Assembly: GCA_903879765.1 (NCBI GenBank)
Contig: CAIRMS010000239.1
Span: 1 to 8,279 of the forward strand
DNA length: 8,279 nucleotides
Direction of reading: 5' to 3'
Source: an uncultured Flavobacteriales bacterium
Lineage (GTDB): Bacteria > Bacteroidota > Bacteroidia > Flavobacteriales_D > Crocinitomicaceae
The position numbers and the translations under genes are program-made. Positions within the stretch are counted from its first letter, which is position 1; every line of letters begins with the position of its first letter. Positions 6,338 through 8,279 of this stretch are shown piece by piece. The notes below the pieces were generated by a model. That model worked only from the letters and a program-made list of their open reading frames with translations, made no database searches and was not told the DNA's origin.

Positions 6338-7936
6338 CTATTTCTTTTTACTTAATATAATCTTAACAATAGCGGTGCAAAGGATAATAAGAAAGAAAAT
6401 GGCCGAGATAATGCCAATGTAATCTCCGTGTTTGGAATAGAATGTCATGCGTTCCAACAATGGAATGGAATGTGTAAAAGCGGCATCTTCCCAATACTTG
6501 GTTTCTTTTTGAATGCGTCCAAACTCATCAAAAACTCCGCTTTTGCCGGTATTCGCACTTCGGATTACCCAGCGTCTATTTTCAATGGCACGCAAAGAAG
6601 CGAAAGAAAAATGTTGTTTGTACCCTGGCGACTCTCCCCACCAACCATCATTGGTGATAACGGTTAAAAAACGCGCGCCTTGTTTGACCTGTTCCGAGAC
6701 AAAGTCCCCGTAAATGGATTCATAACAAACAATCGGAGCTAATTTTTCTTTCGCACGAAAAACTTGAGGCGATTTTTCGATACCCAATGTTCCGGATGTC
6801 CCACCGTTTTCAATTGCTAATGTCTCTAAAAACGGGAACAAATTAGAAAATGGAATCATTTCGACACCAGGAACCAATTTGGATTTATGAATGAATCTAG
6901 GTGTTCCCTGTTGTGGAATGTGCAGGGAACTATTGTAACTTTCATAGTAGATTCTTTGCCCTGGAATATATACACTCGCTCGAGAATGTTTGGTGTCAAA
7001 TAATTCTACAGTCGATGCTCCGATAAGCAATTCTGCCTTACCCCATTTTTTCATCTCAGCTTGAATCTGTGAGAAAAAGGGAAGTCCTAGCAAACGAGAT
7101 TCGATAAATCCTTGACTAATGGCTGTTTCGGGCCCAACAACCAAATCAGTGGTGGAATCCACAACGGAATTGGCCAGCTTAAAAAAGCGTTGAAGTTGTT
7201 GTTCGTTGCTTGTTCCTAAAGCAAACTTCTCGTTGTATGGATCTACATTGGGTTGTACGACGGCAACAGTGTAAAGTCTTGCACCTTTAAAAGGTAAAAT
7301 AGGTAGTTGTTTCCAGCTAAAAATAATTGGAAGAACAAGCATGAATAGCGAGCTAATTAACCAATTATTCCATTTTTTATTTTTCTGAATCCACACAGAG
7401 CGAATCCATAGAAACAAGAGGATGTTGACAGCTAAAATCCATATGCTCCCTCCAAAAACACCAGTGTATTCGTACCATTGAATCCAAGATGTACGTATAC
7501 TAAAAAAGTTACCTAATGTTAACCAAGGCCAGGAAAGATCCCAGTTTAAATGAAAGTACTCAAAACTGATCCAAAGTGGAATGAGTGTCCAGATTGCCCA
7601 ATTAGCCTTTAGTCCTTTCTTCACGAAATGAAAAAGGACAAATGTCAGCGACATGAAAAACGTGTTAAAGACAAAGGCAAGAAGCGCACCCATGAAGGAG
7701 GAGTTTGCAACCCACCAAGTCGTTCCTAAATTGAAGATTAAAAAAGCGATGTACGTTTGAAGGAACAAGTGCCATCCACCTTTGGATTTTGTTTCTAAAT
7801 CTTCAGACAGAAACAAGAGTGGGACGAAGCCAATAAAAACGAGGGGCGTAATACTTCCTGTAAAGGGGAAGGAGATGCTCAGAAGGATTCCAGAACAAAG
7901 ACTTAATAAGTAACGGTGCGCTCGGGTAAAGTTCAT
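6338..7936 (-). CDS. lnt: Apolipoprotein N-acyltransferase
   Basis: Lnt transfers an acyl chain from phospholipid to the N-terminal cysteine of diacylated lipoproteins at the inner membrane, the last step after Lgt and LspA. The 532-residue length fits the family. The N-terminal part (to about 210) holds several membrane spans with the conserved TTWWVANS at about 72-79, a nitrilase-fold periplasmic domain fills about 222-490, and a final membrane span lies at about 505-526. The catalytic triad is intact: E270 (VVGPETA), K351 (HKSKLVPGVE) and C404 (IVCYESIYGD). E359 and E406, matching essential glutamates E343 and E389 of E. coli Lnt, are present, as is NDGWWG (429-434). The loop reads LVPGVE rather than the enteric LVPFGE. 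The ATG at 7936 follows the rpmA terminator, so lnt probably has its own promoter and heads the unit containing the cotH, lipoprotein and barrel genes. Confidence 0.97.
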   Translation of the reverse strand: MNFTRAHRYLLSLCSGILLSISFPFTGSITPLVFIGFVPLLFLSEDLETKSKGGWHLFLQTYIAFLIFNLGTTWWVANSSFMGALLAFVFNTFFMSLTFVLFHFVKKGLKANWAIWTLIPLWISFEYFHLNWDLSWPWLTLGNFFSIRTSWIQWYEYTGVFGGSIWILAVNILLFLWIRSVWIQKNKKWNNWLISSLFMLVLPIIFSWKQLPILPFKGARLYTVAVVQPNVDPYNEKFALGTSNEQQLQRFFKLANSVVDSTTDLVVGPETAISQGFIESRLLGLPFFSQIQAEMKKWGKAELLIGASTVELFDTKHSRASVYIPGQRIYYESYNSSLHIPQQGTPRFIHKSKLVPGVEMIPFSNLFPFLETLAIENGGTSGTLGIEKSPQVFRAKEKLAPIVCYESIYGDFVSEQVKQGARFLTVITNDGWWGESPGYKQHFSFASLRAIENRRWVIRSANTGKSGVFDEFGRIQKETKYWEDAAFTHSIPLLERMTFYSKHGDYIGIISAIFFLIILCTAIVKIILSKKK

Positions 7937-7950
7937 GTTATCTGTTTGAA

Positions 7951-7982
7951 TAAAGGTAGTGAATTTGTCTAAATGAGAGAAA
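7951..7982 (-). promoter_or_regulatory. Weak candidate promoter for lnt
   Basis: Reading the - strand between the rpmA terminator and lnt, TACCTTTA (7958-7951) matches seven of eight positions of the Bacteroidota -7 box TAnnTTTG. TTTC lies 20 bases upstream (7982-7979) where a TTTG -33 box would be expected. The implied leader would be only about 9 bases, and neither box is perfect. The argument that some promoter lies in 7937-7998 is stronger than the exact placement. Confidence 0.22.
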
Positions 7983-7998
7983 CAGCAATTTCGTGGAC

Positions 7999-8027
7999 AA
8001 AAAAAAAGACCGCTATTGCGGTCTTTT
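7999..8027 (-). terminator. Intrinsic terminator of rpmA
   Basis: A perfect 10-pair stem, AAAAGACCGC against GCGGTCTTTT (8004-8013 with 8018-8027), closes a four-base loop. On the - strand it is followed by an unbroken run of nine T residues (7999-8007, four of them shared with the stem). It begins 19 bases after the rpmA stop codon. The + strand side has only TTTTCAA after the stem, so it is clearly directed at the rpmA transcript. It insulates lnt from the ribosomal-protein operon. Confidence 0.95.
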
Positions 8028-8046
8028 CAATGATATCATCTGTTGA

Positions 8047-8279
8047 TTATGCAGTTGCAGTTTCAAATGGAACTACAGATACAAATGAACGATTGTCTTT
8101 TTTCTTACGAAATTCTACTAAACCATCCGTTAAAGCGAACAATGTGTGGTCTTTTCCAATTCCAACATTGTTTCCTGGGTGATGTTGCGTTCCTCTCTGA
8201 CGAACAATAATGTTTCCAGAGATTGCTGCTTGTCCACCAAAAATTTTCACACCTAAGCGTTTGCTATGTGATTCACGAC
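8047..8279 (-). CDS. rpmA: 50S ribosomal protein L27, N-terminus outside the window
   Basis: L27 sits near the peptidyl-transferase centre of the large ribosomal subunit and aids tRNA placement and subunit assembly. The visible 76 residues run in frame from the right edge: RESHSKRLGVK, FGGQAAISGNIIVRQRG, TQHHPGNNVGIGKDHTLFAL, DGLVEFRKKKDNRSFVSV, ending in TATA. The GTG at 8250 is an internal valine codon, not a start, since the conserved RESHSKRLG continues upstream of it. About 13 N-terminal residues (expected MAHKKG-type start) are missing. The protein is highly conserved and the family call is certain. In most bacteria rplU (L21) lies just upstream, which would be beyond the right edge. 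A strong terminator follows. Confidence 0.98.
   Translation of the reverse strand, partial: RESHSKRLGVKIFGGQAAISGNIIVRQRGTQHHPGNNVGIGKDHTLFALTDGLVEFRKKKDNRSFVSVVPFETATA

Noticed and set aside
6428..6713. Two overlapping + strand open frames opposite the 3' part of lnt
   Set aside because: They are antisense to the conserved catalytic domain of Lnt, and their sequences look like random translation.
8031..8038. Palindrome TGATATCA after rpmA as an operator
   Set aside because: Eight bases only, located between a stop codon and a terminator; chance occurrence is likely.
7973..8182. Open frame on the + strand across the rpmA terminator and antisense to rpmA
   Set aside because: It reads through the hairpin and is the complement of a highly conserved ribosomal protein gene; the product has no recognisable features.

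Overview
The window looks like a chromosomal piece from a member of the Bacteroidota, most likely a Flavobacteriales-type organism. The reasons are a SusC/SusD outer-membrane uptake pair, a secreted protein with a type IX secretion (T9SS, Por) C-terminal sorting domain, a DUF2490-like outer-membrane barrel, AT-leaning DNA, and starts preceded by A/T-rich sequence without clear Shine-Dalgarno sites. I cannot name the genus from the sequence alone. The window holds seven protein genes, two of them cut by the window edges. There is no RNA gene, insertion sequence, prophage or CRISPR array, and no gene-free stretch longer than about 110 bases.

Left part, + strand (1-2702): the C-terminal third of a SusC/RagA-type TonB-dependent receptor is followed after 11 bases by its SusD/RagB lipoprotein partner. 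A strong intrinsic terminator with a TTCG tetraloop closes the unit. Nothing catalytic follows SusD, so the substrate cannot be read from this window.

Middle and right part, - strand (7936 down to 2715): four genes run head to tail with almost no space between them. They are lnt (apolipoprotein N-acyltransferase), a secreted CotH-kinase-family protein with a T9SS sorting domain (14-base gap), a small lipoprotein (23-base overlap), and a DUF2490-like outer-membrane barrel (1-base TAATG overlap). The last three are all exported, and their overlaps suggest coordinated translation. I regard them as the best candidate here for an uncharacterised envelope system: a surface CotH protein, a lipoprotein with an unusual nested-domain layout, and an outer-membrane barrel. 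Lnt, at the head of the unit, would complete acylation of the lipoprotein. This unit converges on the SusCD unit.

Right edge, - strand (8047-8279): rpmA, encoding ribosomal protein L27, enters from outside the window and ends at a near-ideal terminator that separates it from lnt.

The most interesting observations are the tightly packed cotH-lipoprotein-barrel cassette, the apparent insertion of a phage/adhesin-like module inside the carboxypeptidase-regulatory-like domain of the lipoprotein, and a doubled dockerin-like (EF-hand-like) loop in the SusC barrel. All family assignments were made by eye from motifs; no database search was run.
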